From positions 1,883,262 through 1,947,261 of the forward strand of contig NC_018338.1 in NCBI RefSeq assembly GCF_000234665.1: a DNA stretch of 64,000 nt, given 5' to 3'. The notes under the pieces were generated by a model, which worked only from the letters and a program-made list of their open reading frames with translations, did no database searches and was not told where the DNA came from. The position numbers were made by a program, and so were the translations under genes. The stretch is from Leishmania mexicana MHOM/GT/2001/U1103 (Eukaryota; Euglenozoa; Kinetoplastea; Trypanosomatida; Trypanosomatidae). Of the stretch, positions 50,922 through 60,784 are shown piece by piece (positions within the stretch are counted from its first letter, which is position 1; each line of letters opens with the position of its first letter).

Positions 50922-52154
50922 ATGAAGTTTTGGGATCACGTTTCTGGCCGTGGTGTGGTGGGGGCAGCGCTTAGCTTGTCGGTCACCACCATCGGCGCAG
51001 GCGTGCTCGTCATTCCATCGACTTTCCAGGACGGCGGCATTTGCTTTGTGGTGGGCATGCTCGTTTTCGTAGGAGCTATGACGGTGCTCTCTATTGACTA
51101 CTTGATCCGATGCATCGATTGTCTTCACCTCAAGTCGTACGAGGACATCTCACGCGAGCTGCTGGGCCGATGGTTCGAGGAGACAGTGCGGTGGATTCTC
51201 ATCCTCTACAACATCGGCATGGCGGCTGGCTACATCGTCGTCATTGGTGAGATCTTCACCCCAATACTGCCGCTCATTCAGCCGTATCTGCCCTTCCTGA
51301 CAGACAGCTCGCACGTGATGATCATGGCGTGGGCTTTCGTAATGCTGCCGCTGTCCTGCATCCCGAAAATCACAAAGATGAACTACATCTCCTTCGTCGC
51401 CATCACGGCCACCTTTCTCATCTCGACAATTATCGTGTACCGCTACTTTGTCCCGTACGATGGGAAGCACAACCGTGGCAAGGTCACGTATCTGTCATTG
51501 AATGAGCGGACGCTTTTGGCTATGCCCGTGATGATGTTCTCGTTCGACTGTCAGTCCCTCGTGTTCCAGATCTACAACAATCTGAAAACGGGCACGCGCG
51601 CCAATATGATGAGGGTGGCGTCGCTGAGCATCAGCATCACCGGCTTGGTGTACTTAGTCGTTGGGCTGTTTGGCTACCTCACCCACACCCCTGACATCAC
51701 CGGCAACATCCTCACAAACTACGACCCTTTCAAGGATCACCTTTTCATGTTCGGCGAGGCGGTGTACTCCTTTACAGTGATGGCCGCCTATGTCCTCGTT
51801 TTGTTCCCCTGCCGCGACGCCTTGTTCATTTTCTTGTATGGCCACAACACGGCGACGCACGAGCTGGCGCATGCGGCCATCACCACGCGCCAGAATCTAG
51901 TTGCTAGCGTCCTGCTATCCACCTTGAGCATCTTTCTGGCCATGCAAGTCACAGGTATCGTCGTCGTCATCGCGCTTCTCGGAGGTCTCTGTAGCAGCAC
52001 GATCTGCTTTTCCTACCCGGCTGCGTTTCGCATCATGCTCCACATCAGGGGCCTGGATCGCTGCAAGCCGATGGAGCTCGTCACCGCCATATGCATGCTT
52101 GTCTTTGGTGTGTTGGGCGGTATTCTCGGCACTTTCATCGCCATTCGGATGTAA
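50922..52154 (+). CDS. Amino-acid permease, AAAP/AAT family (paralogue 1)
   Basis: A 410-residue polytopic membrane protein with about 11 hydrophobic spans. Family marks: LSVTTIGAGVLVIPSTF in the first span, YNIGMAAGYIVVIGEIFTP, VMLPLSCIPK and FDCQSLVFQIY. These identify the SLC38/AAAP group, whose Leishmania members take up amino acids at the plasma membrane or move them from acidocalcisomes or lysosomes. The substrate cannot be read from sequence. The N-terminal tail is short (14 residues before the first span). A tandem paralogue follows at 54801, with a dead retroelement between them. The first ATG comes right after the CT tract and CA-rich leader. Confidence 0.93.
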   Translation: MKFWDHVSGRGVVGAALSLSVTTIGAGVLVIPSTFQDGGICFVVGMLVFVGAMTVLSIDYLIRCIDCLHLKSYEDISRELLGRWFEETVRWILILYNIGMAAGYIVVIGEIFTPILPLIQPYLPFLTDSSHVMIMAWAFVMLPLSCIPKITKMNYISFVAITATFLISTIIVYRYFVPYDGKHNRGKVTYLSLNERTLLAMPVMMFSFDCQSLVFQIYNNLKTGTRANMMRVASLSISITGLVYLVVGLFGYLTHTPDITGNILTNYDPFKDHLFMFGEAVYSFTVMAAYVLVLFPCRDALFIFLYGHNTATHELAHAAITTRQNLVASVLLSTLSIFLAMQVTGIVVVIALLGGLCSSTICFSYPAAFRIMLHIRGLDRCKPMELVTAICMLVFGVLGGILGTFIAIRM

Positions 52155-52974
52155 CGGCGGAGGGAGGGACGAAAAAGAGACCTTTAGCGGGTGGATGCCG
52201 CCTCTCTGTGCTTGGCATCGCTCTTCCTGTGGGAAGGGAAGCGGGGAATCTCACAAAGAGTATGCGCGGACTCGCACATGTAGCGTGGCAGCAAACAGGC
52301 ATGGGTGAGCGAAGGAGGGAGGGTGACAAGGGAGACGGTGTTTCTTCTCTTTTCTGTCGGTGACTCCTTCTCTGATTGGATCACGTCTCAGATCTCCACC
52401 TCTGTTCACAGCCTGCCAAAGCCCCTTTTCGACTGTTGTGCGTGTGCGCAGCGTAGGACAGTCGCATATGTGTCTTGTAATGAGACTCTTTACGGTTTCA
52501 CTAATTGACATACCTAACGCCGAAACGGAATTGATAATCGCCCTCTTGGGTGTACGCATGTCTGCGTGGTTGTATGCTGAACAGCGCGCGAGCTTCTTGG
52601 CCCTCTCCACACTGTTTCTTGTCGTTTGGCGTCGTCTTCGTCCGGCTGGGTTCTGCTTTCAATGGAACAACGTTCTTTGATAACCTTAACACTTCTCACG
52701 TGCTGTAGAGGATGGAAAGATGCTCTGGGTCGTGTGTTGAGGGAGGTGGTGTGTGTATTGTGTACGTTGTTTTATCGGTAGAAAAAAGGAACGTAGACAC
52801 GGAGCACAGTGCCTCAAGGAAAGAGGGCGGGTGAGAATCCCTGTCGGTGATTGTATGTGTCGTGTCCGTGTTCATTTGCCCTGCGCCCTTCACCATCTTT
52901 CAGTGTTTCTTTTTTTTGTTGTTCTTCTGCTCATGATGTGAGGCCCACCGAGAGCTCCTCCCCGGCACTCACCG
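52155..52974. other. Intergenic spacer
   Basis: No supported gene. It is the 3' UTR of the first transporter and runs up to the retroelement fossil. A T/CT tract lies at about 52898-52930. Confidence 0.5.
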
Positions 52975-54080
52975 AAATGCACCGTGAAGGGTGTCAAAGC
53001 TTCCCCCCGCCCCCTATCCGATGCACGGCAGGAGAGCACTGCTCAGGATCCGCAATCAGGCCGTCGCTGCCAGCCGAGTCCCTGCTACATAGAAAGAGTG
53101 GCTCATGGCGCCCCCTCCAGAAGCACCACAGACCCGACGATGATACCGCGCCAAACCGCCTTGTGACGCTGACAAGCAATCTGTGCAAGTTACTCAAGCG
53201 ACCTATCTGGTGACGTCTGCAGCACCATCGGGAAGGCAGCCTCCAACCACGGCAGTCTGGCCTCCATCCCCACTGCGCCACTAGAGGCTTCTCTCAGCTT
53301 GCTCCCGCGCGAAGTACCCCATCACCCGTCAGGTACCGAGATAGACGCTGCGCTTGTGGGTTCTGCTCTCGTGCGTTTGACTCGGCACCTCACGGCAGTG
53401 ACGAAGCTCAGCGTAGCGCCGAAACTCACTCGCTGGATCATGGATTTCTCAGACGATTGCTCTGTCTGCCTTCGCTTCCGCCAGAAGAGACCAGAGATGG
53501 CCACCTTTACACGCCGAGTCCCACAGGAGTCTGTTCGAGGCCCTCTTCTCTCCACCGCTGTAGTGGACTCGCTGAGTATGGGGCTCCGCAAGACCCGCGG
53601 ACTGCACTACGCCTTCTGTCCTGATGGCCTCACACTCCTGGCCCCCTCCTCAGGCGAGGATGCCATACAGGTCACGCTGCGATTCGCCCTCTGCGTTGCG
53701 GAGCACACGACACTGAAGCGCTTCATGGGGTTCAATGCCCACGCCCACCCCAAAGCCCAGTGCACACCCCTCGGTGCCGAGTGATCACGGCGCGGCCAAG
53801 CTCACTATCCACTTCCGGGGGGGGAGTGCGGCCCGTTTCGCGCACGTGCCTGGAAGAGGACCGCTGCCCCTCCGCCCTCCCGGCGTGGACCCCCAACCCA
53901 TCCGCGACGCTGGCCGACACGATGCAGGGGCCGCCGAGGTAGCTATGACTCGGCTTGTCGGGCGCGGGGCTGTGTGCTCGCGCGAGTGGGGCCCGTCGAA
54001 GGATCTGCTCTGCCCTTTCTGCGTGGCGCTGCGTGCGCCGCGGGCAGGAGGGCCGTTGGGCGCACGCCCCCGGCTCGGCG
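52975..54080 (+). mobile_element. Degenerate ingi/L1Tc-related retroelement (DIRE), reverse transcriptase fossil
   Basis: A broken RT domain can be read across three frames. In order: APNRLVTLTSNLCKLLKR (about 53150-53203), an internal stop at 53211, SLQPRQSGLHP (about 53238-53270), HPSGTEIDAALV (53323 on), RAFDSAPHG (motif A region, 53370-53396), FTRRVPQESVRGPLLS (53510-53557, cf. family 'FTRGVPQGSVLGPLL'), YAFCPDGLTLLAPSS (about 53610-53654, motif C with the ADD acid pair altered to PDG) and AMTRLVGRGAVCSREWGPS (about 53943-53999). These match the ingi/L1Tc clade of non-LTR elements. Frame changes, an early stop and loss of the catalytic pair show it is dead, as DIREs are. It lies between the two amino-acid permease paralogues, in their orientation. 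Confidence 0.85.
53776..54018 (+). repeat. Inverted repeat arm, left (inside the RT fossil)
   Basis: This 243-bp stretch of the retroelement is matched without gaps, as reverse complement, by 61327-61569 (the coordinate sum is constant at 115345). About eight substitutions were noticed. It covers the RT C-terminal part around the SREWGPS motif. Confidence 0.85.
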
Positions 54081-54800
54081 GCGGGGCGGTTCATCCCAGG
54101 GAGAGCCAGGGTTCGGCCGTGGCGCCGCAGGAGTCGGTGTATTGTGGCTGGCGTGCGTGTGTTTGGTGGTGGCGGAATGGCTTGTTGGAAAACGTCGCTG
54201 GATGAGGGGTGACGTCTTCCCTTCCCTCTTTTTGTTCTTTTCTCCTCCGTTATCTTAGTCGTGAACTCTCACCTGACTTGAGTGTAGCGCGATAAAAGTT
54301 GCGTTGAGAGGAGAGGACCCCGGCAGCTAATGCTCGTGGGATTTATGAAAGAAACGAATTTTCGGTTTTCCTGTTGGTGTTGAGTGTGCCTTCGCAGCTT
54401 GGACTTGCTGTGGGTACTCACCATATAGAAAGACGACAACTCCGCACGCGAGGGTATGGTAGCCGTGTCCTTGCTGTGGTTGCGGTGCCTGTGTGCTCGC
54501 CGAACTCTCACTCCACTAGCTCGTTTTCGGTTTTGTGCTTCACCATCTCCTCGTTCTTTTTCTACCACGGGCACATTTGTTGCAACGCGTCTTCATCTCC
54601 ACTGGTCATGACCGCTGACATTGCGGCTTCTCAACTGCTGCCCTCCATCTCCACCTCAAACAACACCAAAGAAGCTTCCTGGTGCTGTTGAAGGAGAGGC
54701 GAAAAGTAAACTGAGCTTTGATGTCCCGTGCAAGGACGTCGTTCACGCTACCGTGTCAACACACGCTGATATAGTCTTCGAAACGAAACATACAAGCGTC
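54081..54800. other. Intergenic spacer and permease 5' UTR
   Basis: After the RT fossil no gene is supported until 54801. T/CT tracts at about 54220-54255 and 54540-54570. A short frame starting at ATG 54608 (MTADIAASQLLPSISTSNNT) ends at 54691. It overlaps, in another frame, open sequence continuous with the permease, which may be relevant to the true N-terminus. Confidence 0.5.
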
Positions 54801-56018
54801 ATGTCTCACGCCTCACTTCTAGCAGCGGCGCTCAGCATATCGGTCACCACCATTGGTGCCGGTGTGCTGGCAATACCAGCCACATTTGAGTCAGATGGGA
54901 TCGCCCTGGTGGCACTCGCCTTGCTCGTCGTTGGCGTCCTCACCGTCGTCTCTATTGACTTTCTAATCCTCTGCATTCACAAATTGGGCGCGCATAGCTA
55001 CGAGGAGATCTCTGACGAGTTGCTCGGGCAAGCCTTCAAAGAAATCATTCGCTGGATGCTGATTGTGTACAACATCGGCACCGCTGTCGGGTACATTGTC
55101 GTCATTGGCGAGATATTTACCCCGATGCTGCCGGTGATCCGCTTGTACGTGCCGTGGCTCTCGTCGTCGTCGCACATAATGATTGCATCATGGCTGTGGG
55201 TGATGCTGCCTTTATCGTGCTTCCCGAAAGTGTCGCACCTGTACGTGACCTCATTCCTAGCCATCGCCGCGACCTTCTTCATCTCCGGCATCATCGTCTA
55301 CCGCTACTTTGTACCGCTGAACTCGACCCCGGCTGCGAGGAATTCCGAGGAGGACATCAAGTATTTCCGCTTCTGTCGCCGGTCACTCCTGACGCTTCCC
55401 GTAGTGATGTTCGCCTTCGACTGTCAATCTCTCGTATTCCAAGTATGGACGGAGCTAGCCTACCCTTCGCGGGCCACCATGGCAAAAGTGGCTACTGTTA
55501 GCGTGCTTGTCACAAGTCTTGTCTACGGTGTGGTCGGATTCTTCGGGTACATGGCCAACACACCGCACGTGCACGGCAACATCTTGACCAACTACAACCC
55601 GATGCGTGATCGCCTCTTCGCCATCGGCGAAACCTTCTACTCCATCACCGTCAACGTCGCCTACGTCTTGATTCTCATTCCGTGCCGCGATGCCATCTTC
55701 CAGATGTGGTACGGCTTCAGCCACACCCACGAGGCTCTAGAGATTCCTCATCACAGCAACCTCCTTGTGAGCGTTTCACTATCGTTTTTTTGCCTGTGTC
55801 TCGCACTGCTGGCGCCGGGATTCCTGTACATTGTGGTGCTCATGGGCGCCTTCTGTAGTAGCACGCTGTGCTTCACCTACCCGGCCCTCTTCCGGCAGCG
55901 CCTTCACGTTCTCGGGCTGGCACCGTACACCGGGTACGAGCGCCTCGCTGTTTGGGTCATGTACTTCTTTGGGTTTACCGGTGTCATGATGGGCTTTTTT
56001 GCCCTTGTTGGGATGTGA
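54801..56018 (+). CDS. Amino-acid permease, AAAP/AAT family (paralogue 2)
   Basis: A 405-residue membrane protein with about 11 spans, clearly paralogous to the permease at 50922: shared ISVTTIGAGVLAIPATF, YNIGTAVGYIVVIGEIFTPM, VMLPLSCFPK, FDCQSLVFQVW, NILTNYNPMRD and ILIPCRDAIF. Same family, so amino-acid transport; the substrate is unknown and may differ, because the loops have diverged. Only 7 residues precede the first span from the first in-frame ATG. The frame stays open a further 60 codons upstream without an ATG, so the N-terminal tail may be truncated relative to ancestors. A retroelement fossil lies upstream. Confidence 0.92.
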   Translation: MSHASLLAAALSISVTTIGAGVLAIPATFESDGIALVALALLVVGVLTVVSIDFLILCIHKLGAHSYEEISDELLGQAFKEIIRWMLIVYNIGTAVGYIVVIGEIFTPMLPVIRLYVPWLSSSSHIMIASWLWVMLPLSCFPKVSHLYVTSFLAIAATFFISGIIVYRYFVPLNSTPAARNSEEDIKYFRFCRRSLLTLPVVMFAFDCQSLVFQVWTELAYPSRATMAKVATVSVLVTSLVYGVVGFFGYMANTPHVHGNILTNYNPMRDRLFAIGETFYSITVNVAYVLILIPCRDAIFQMWYGFSHTHEALEIPHHSNLLVSVSLSFFCLCLALLAPGFLYIVVLMGAFCSSTLCFTYPALFRQRLHVLGLAPYTGYERLAVWVMYFFGFTGVMMGFFALVGM

Positions 56019-56788
56019 CGGGCCGCAGCTTCTCCTTCGCTGTTGTTTCTTTATTTTCTTCTTTTCGTCTGTGTGTGTGTGTATGTGTGTGTGTATGTGT
56101 CGAGGGAGGCGGAGTGCTCATGAGTCGCGAAGTGTCCATGTGTCGTATTCTCCCTTTTGCTTGTTTTGTCGCCCCACAACTCGCGGGCCGTGTGTGGCAT
56201 TTTTTTTTTGCGTTGCTCCCCCAGCCAACTGACAATCATGTGTGGGTGTTCCTGTGTTGTTGTAGCATCCTTATCCTTTCTTTCTGTTTCCTGTTGTTTC
56301 TTGCCCTCGTTTGTGCACCGAAACGTCCTTCCCCTCTTTCTGTATACCCTCATGACTCCGCGGTAATACCGCCACTGTGTTCATTCCTCACTAACGTCTA
56401 ACGAAAAAAAAATGAAAAGAAATCAAACACCATCCATCACGGAAGCCGTTTTGCCGCACATCGACAACGATGAGCCGAGGAGGTACAACGATGTCCTCAA
56501 TTCCTCCTCTTTCATCGCCCTCTCCGCCTAGGCTGCTTTTGCAGGCCAATGCAAACCGCGCAAGGGCACAGAAATGTCCAATGCGGCGAGTTCATTGCCG
56601 CCCTTAATGACTGCACCGGGTAAGCCATCTCCCTTCGATCCCCCGAACCTTCACTGTCCCCTTGGGGAACAACGAAGAGCACCATCGGCGCGCCGTCCGC
56701 TCCCGTATTCGGCAACAACGTACAAGTCCCACTTACCATCTTCTCTGCCTACCCGATACTTGCCCCCAGCGCACCCCCCACGCAGGTC
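56019..56788. other. Intergenic spacer with TG repeat
   Basis: No supported gene. A (TG)n run with TATG interruptions at about 56068-56100 sits in the permease 3' UTR. An A-run is at about 56404-56412. CT-rich tract near 56735-56770 precedes the lipid kinase. Confidence 0.55.
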
Positions 56789-57952
56789 ATGACCTCTTTG
56801 TCGCACAGCCCCCGCATAAGAGACTGCGCGCGGACGTTTTTTGCGCTCGTGAATCTGCGCAGCGGGGGACGCCGCTCCTCAGAGTACGTGCTCCACAAGC
56901 TCCGCGATACACTTGGCGCTGATCGGGTGTGGGTCCTCTTCGAAGGCGGAACTGCGGAGCGTCACCGCTCTGAGCTCGAGCTCTTCCTACGCAAGCAAGC
57001 GCCCGAGTACGTCATCGTTGCCGGCGGTGATGGTACCATCTCCTTCGCGATGGATGTAATCAAGCGACTGCACGATCAAAACTTGCTCTCACCCAACCGT
57101 GGCGTGATTGCGCCTTTCCCGCTCGGAACCGGCAACGATTTCAGCTTTACGCTCGGCTTCGGCAGTGGTTTTGCACGCTGGATCGTGCTGGGCGAGAAAC
57201 GCTTCCAGCGCCTGATGCGGGACTACGAGACGGCCACCGTCACAAATGTTGATAGATGGTCTCTTCATGTGACCACCACGACGCCACGGCACCCCAGTGG
57301 TTTGGTGCACACCCACGTATTCAACAACTACTTCTCCATCGGCTTTGATGCAGCAGTGGCAAGCCGACTCAACCGCTTTCGCCGTCGCCACCCCTACCTC
57401 TTCACAACTAGGCCAGTGGTCAAACTGTGGTACGCTGCCTTTGCCGTTATGGCTCTCTTTGCCGAAAAGAAGATCGGCTCCTCCATTCTGCTTGAGGTTG
57501 ACGGGTGCTGCGTACCGGTGCCGGCGAGTGCCAAATCTATCGCGGTGTGCAACATGCTGACGTACGCCGGCGGTTCTGTCGCCTGGAACGGTGATGCTGT
57601 TGACCACTACGCCAAGCCGTCTGTGTGGGATGGCCGCGTGGAGATTGTCTGCTTCTATGGCATATGGCATCTGGCGCTTGTGCGCCTCGGCTGGTGCTAT
57701 GGGAAGAAGCTCGGACAGGGCACCACTGTCTGCATTGAAACCGACTGCCACTCCTGCCAGTTTGATGGCGAAGAGGTGCTAGACGTGGCGGACACTAAGG
57801 GCAAATCCACGTTCCGCATTGCCTACTTCTCCACCTCAGAGTGCCTAACCGTGCCGCCACGGCAGGAGACGAATATCTTTGTCCTCCTGCTCGCGCTTGC
57901 CGCGATAGTAGTAGGCATCATGGGCATTTTGTACCGCTCCCCCGTATCGTAG
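56789..57952 (+). CDS. Diacylglycerol kinase-like lipid kinase with C-terminal membrane anchor
   Basis: A 387-residue protein. The DAGK catalytic domain occupies about 15-150: nucleotide-binding VAGGDGTISF (77-86) and the PLGTGND motif (111-117). The accessory part follows (NNYFSIGFDAAVA, then NMLTYAGGSVAW and a Gln-Phe-Asp-Gly-Glu 'DGE' site near the end). A hydrophobic span close to the C-terminus (FVLLLALAAIVVGIMGIL, about 364-381) suggests a tail anchor. Diacylglycerol kinases phosphorylate DAG to phosphatidic acid. Sphingoid or ceramide kinases share the fold and are the alternative. No C1 domains are present, unlike classical animal DGKs. The first ATG, after a CT tract, is used. Confidence 0.92.
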   Translation: MTSLSHSPRIRDCARTFFALVNLRSGGRRSSEYVLHKLRDTLGADRVWVLFEGGTAERHRSELELFLRKQAPEYVIVAGGDGTISFAMDVIKRLHDQNLLSPNRGVIAPFPLGTGNDFSFTLGFGSGFARWIVLGEKRFQRLMRDYETATVTNVDRWSLHVTTTTPRHPSGLVHTHVFNNYFSIGFDAAVASRLNRFRRRHPYLFTTRPVVKLWYAAFAVMALFAEKKIGSSILLEVDGCCVPVPASAKSIAVCNMLTYAGGSVAWNGDAVDHYAKPSVWDGRVEIVCFYGIWHLALVRLGWCYGKKLGQGTTVCIETDCHSCQFDGEEVLDVADTKGKSTFRIAYFSTSECLTVPPRQETNIFVLLLALAAIVVGIMGILYRSPVS

Positions 57953-58149
57953 TATCTGTACTTTGGATTCTTGCAAGCGGGGGAAGGGGTGAGGTGGCTG
58001 GCGGTGGCAGCATCGAGTGCAGGTTGCATGCTGCCTATTGCTCCGCTAGCATTATGGTGCCCCCACCCCCTCACGGTCTGTTTGTTTTTGTGATGGGAAC
58101 GTCCGACCCGGTGTTGAGTTCGGTATGCTACTCGAGATTCGCGGACTGC
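57953..58149. other. Lipid kinase 3' UTR
   Basis: Short non-coding stretch with a C-run near 58062-58070; nothing else recognised. Confidence 0.45.
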
Positions 58150-59204
58150 TCGAGGCTCACAGCACACCGCACTTCACGCCATGGTCCTGCACGCAGTGAC
58201 CTCATTACCCACACCGCACTCGTGCTGCACGGGCTTCCCTCTTCGCATGTCCACGACTGCCCCCTGCTCCCCCATTGGACGACGAACTATGAGCTCTTTG
58301 TGGGCAGGCAAATGTCTCTTCGCGGGCCCCTTCTGCTTGAAACACCCACACGCCTTTGAAAGGCATGTCAGTTCAGGAAAGGGCGGAATGCCCCTGCTGC
58401 CGCAGGATTCATGGCAGCGTCCCACCTGTTGCAGCGCGTTCGGGAAAAGAATTTCAAACATGCCACTCACCCCCGTGGGATGGACAGAAACAGAAGACGC
58501 AGAGCGCGGGTCACCGAAACACCAACGTTGCCCTGAGGAAGGTCCCATGATGCAGAAAAGGCGAGCAATGTGCGCAGGCGCTGTCAAGCACAGCTGGTGC
58601 GGTGTGTCACATTCACGCAGAGCATCCAGCGAGGTTAGCAGAGCGAGAGTGATGGGCGGGAAAGGCGCAAAGAGATCCATACGAATCAGCCCCAAAGTGC
58701 ATGTGGTACGAAGTGTGCGGCACCTTCTGCATCCAACTGGGGTGGGCTAATGAAGCACAGGTGGCGAAGGCGTGACGAGAGCTCCCTGAATTGCACCATT
58801 GAGTCCTTCGGGCTCTCATGTGGAGCGTCTCCACACCACCTTATGGAATGTCACGGCTTGAAGCTGCTCAGAGGACAAAGCATGGCATACAGGCAGAGTG
58901 TGCAGAGGGTCTCAGCGAGAGCCCTGACCTGAGACTGAACAACTTTCTTGTTGACCTCATCCGGCATGCACCTGGGCCACCCCCTGTCGCCCGCACAACG
59001 GATGACCTCCCGTTCGCCCCTTGGGCTCGACCCTGCACACGGCCGGCGTTGGATCAAGGGAAGCAGTCCACTCACCTCCGCCTGGCGCCGACAGCAAAGT
59101 ACGCGTCGGAAGAGGACACGAGAAAGTACCCGTTAGGCGCATGGCGCAGTTCCACGGGAGGAGTGGTCGTCCTAGACGACCAGGATGTAGCCGCGGTGCT
59201 ATAG
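58150..59204 (+). pseudogene. Possible decayed coding region, identity unknown
   Basis: The sequence is less CT-biased than the usual spacer and holds two consecutive long + frames: 58181-58750 and 58818-59204. The second ends with a protein-like tail (LRLNNFLVDLIRHAPGPPPV and, near its end, TGGVVVLDDQDVAAVL before a TAG at 59202). The two are in different frames with a short gap, as expected of a gene broken by an indel. I do not recognise the family. The opposite strand is also open over part of it (58174-58695), so chance openness cannot be excluded. Confidence 0.3.
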
Positions 59205-59797
59205 CGGTTGAGGAACCGTGGCTGTATGCGTATAGACGTACATTTAGTGTTAGACTGGTACTTTAAAGATGAACAACCCGCTTCGCAGGACAGCTGTCTC
59301 TTTCCATGTTGTATTGTATACGATCCTCTTCATTTTCCGCAGGACGCTGAGTACTGGAGCCAATGAACGTGTGCAGGGTTGCCGGTGCCGGCGTATGTTT
59401 ACCGCTTCCAAGTACAGTCATGCCAACTAGCCCATCCCTCTCTTTTCCAACAAGGGTTTTCCGAGCGTGGAGGGCAACCCCCTCCGTCGTTGTCGCCAGC
59501 AGTGCGTCTGCTCCGCATGCGCTTGAAGAGGGAAGAATAGGATGAAAACCGATACCTGTGGCAAAGGGCGTGTCCCCCTCCTTCATCGTTTTCCCCTCCA
59601 CCTCGGTCACACCCAGTTGATCACGTGGCGCCCCGTCCATGGTTTGTTGCCACACCACCTCCTGAAGTCCATGCGGCCACCTCTACGCCACCATTCTCAT
59701 TTTTCCTACCTCCTCTCTGACAACTTCGACGCATGCACCTCTCGCTCCAACGTAGCAAAACAAACACAAGCGGTAGAGGGGTGGCTCTTCGCGAGCG
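59205..59797. other. Intergenic spacer
   Basis: No supported gene. CT-rich stretch at about 59575-59615 and 59690-59720; the latter could provide the splice signal for the SET-like gene. Confidence 0.45.
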
Positions 59798-60577
59798 ATG
59801 CGAAGCGGGCCTTGTCGTCTAGCACCTGCTGTTGCAGTTCGCCCGCTCCTATCACCGTTTGGCATCGGGGTGTCGAAGAGAATCGCGCTTGTCGGCAGCG
59901 GCAACTCGATCGCAGCGCTACTAGTAAAGGAGAACGTACCGTTTGGCACGCCGTTGCTCCTCGCGCCGGATGCTGCGCTATTCACGTGCCAGGGTGCTCT
60001 CGACGCAGACGTGGACGGTCTCGTGCCGCCACCAGCGGACATGCTAGAGCTGCTCAAACATGATACGGCGCAACTCGACCACGTTTACCTGGCGTACTAT
60101 CTATCGCTGCGGTGCTTCACAAACAAGGAGGACTGGTTTTCCGGCCAGATTAATCGCTTCAAGGACCGCGGCTCCACTTCTCAGGAAGATGCGGCTAGTT
60201 CACGCATCTGGGAACGGTTTGCGCAGGTATACGTAACCGCCCCTGCTCCGGTCTTCCTGGCCGCCTTGCAGTACGTCTGGGAGAGCTGCTTTCGCAAACC
60301 TGCAACAGAGGCAGACTCGTCGTCGGCTCCGCTACCAGCAGCGCTTGCAGTTGCGCCAGTAGTCGACGTTGCTGTGCAAAGCCGCAATGCCGCGAATTCG
60401 GCACTCACGTCTACCACCGCCAAGGCTCTCAAAGAGACTTACCTGCACGGCGACATCACCGGCGCACGGCAAGCGCTGTTGGGTAAAAACGATGCGTACG
60501 TCTACTGGGTGCTCACTGCCATCACAGATATTCCGGTGGGCAGTGAAGTCTCTGTTTCGTCACAGTCTGGGCTCTAA
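59798..60577 (+). CDS. SET-domain-like protein, short form
   Basis: A 259-residue protein. It follows the layout of the Rubisco-LSMT class of SET methyltransferases: FGIGVSKRIALVGS then FGTPLLLAPDAALFT (cf. 'GxLLLxVPxxLLLT'), a helical insert with YLAYYLSLRCFTNKEDWFS, and a C-terminal AITDIPVGSEVSVSS (cf. 'AxRDIxxGEEVxISYG'). The central NHS motif and the terminal Tyr-Gly are not seen, so activity is doubtful. Such proteins methylate lysines using SAM. The upstream frame is closed at 59774, so the ATG at 59798 is forced. The protein may be an N-terminally shortened or degenerate version of a longer one. Confidence 0.55.
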   Translation: MRSGPCRLAPAVAVRPLLSPFGIGVSKRIALVGSGNSIAALLVKENVPFGTPLLLAPDAALFTCQGALDADVDGLVPPPADMLELLKHDTAQLDHVYLAYYLSLRCFTNKEDWFSGQINRFKDRGSTSQEDAASSRIWERFAQVYVTAPAPVFLAALQYVWESCFRKPATEADSSSAPLPAALAVAPVVDVAVQSRNAANSALTSTTAKALKETYLHGDITGARQALLGKNDAYVYWVLTAITDIPVGSEVSVSSQSGL

Positions 60578-60784
60578 TCACCGCACGTGCTCCGCTCCAT
60601 TCAAAACCTATGGAGAATAAACGAATGCAGCGCTTCACGCTTGTCATTCCTCCCTTCTTCCTTGTGCGCGCGCCCATCAGGAAGTACACCCAAAACCGCG
60701 GACTGCAGCGGGCGCCTTCCGCCTGCCGTGTTTTTTCTCAACGGTCTCTTTCCTTTTCGCCTGCGTGCTGGCAGCCTCGTCAAA
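60578..60784. other. 3' flank of the SET-like gene
   Basis: Non-coding stretch between the SET-like stop codon and the retroelement-derived repeat; no recognisable element. Confidence 0.45.

Noticed and set aside
56060..56105. TG repeat as a possible interstitial telomere
   Set aside because: Unit is TG/TATG, not the TTAGGG of trypanosomatid telomeres.
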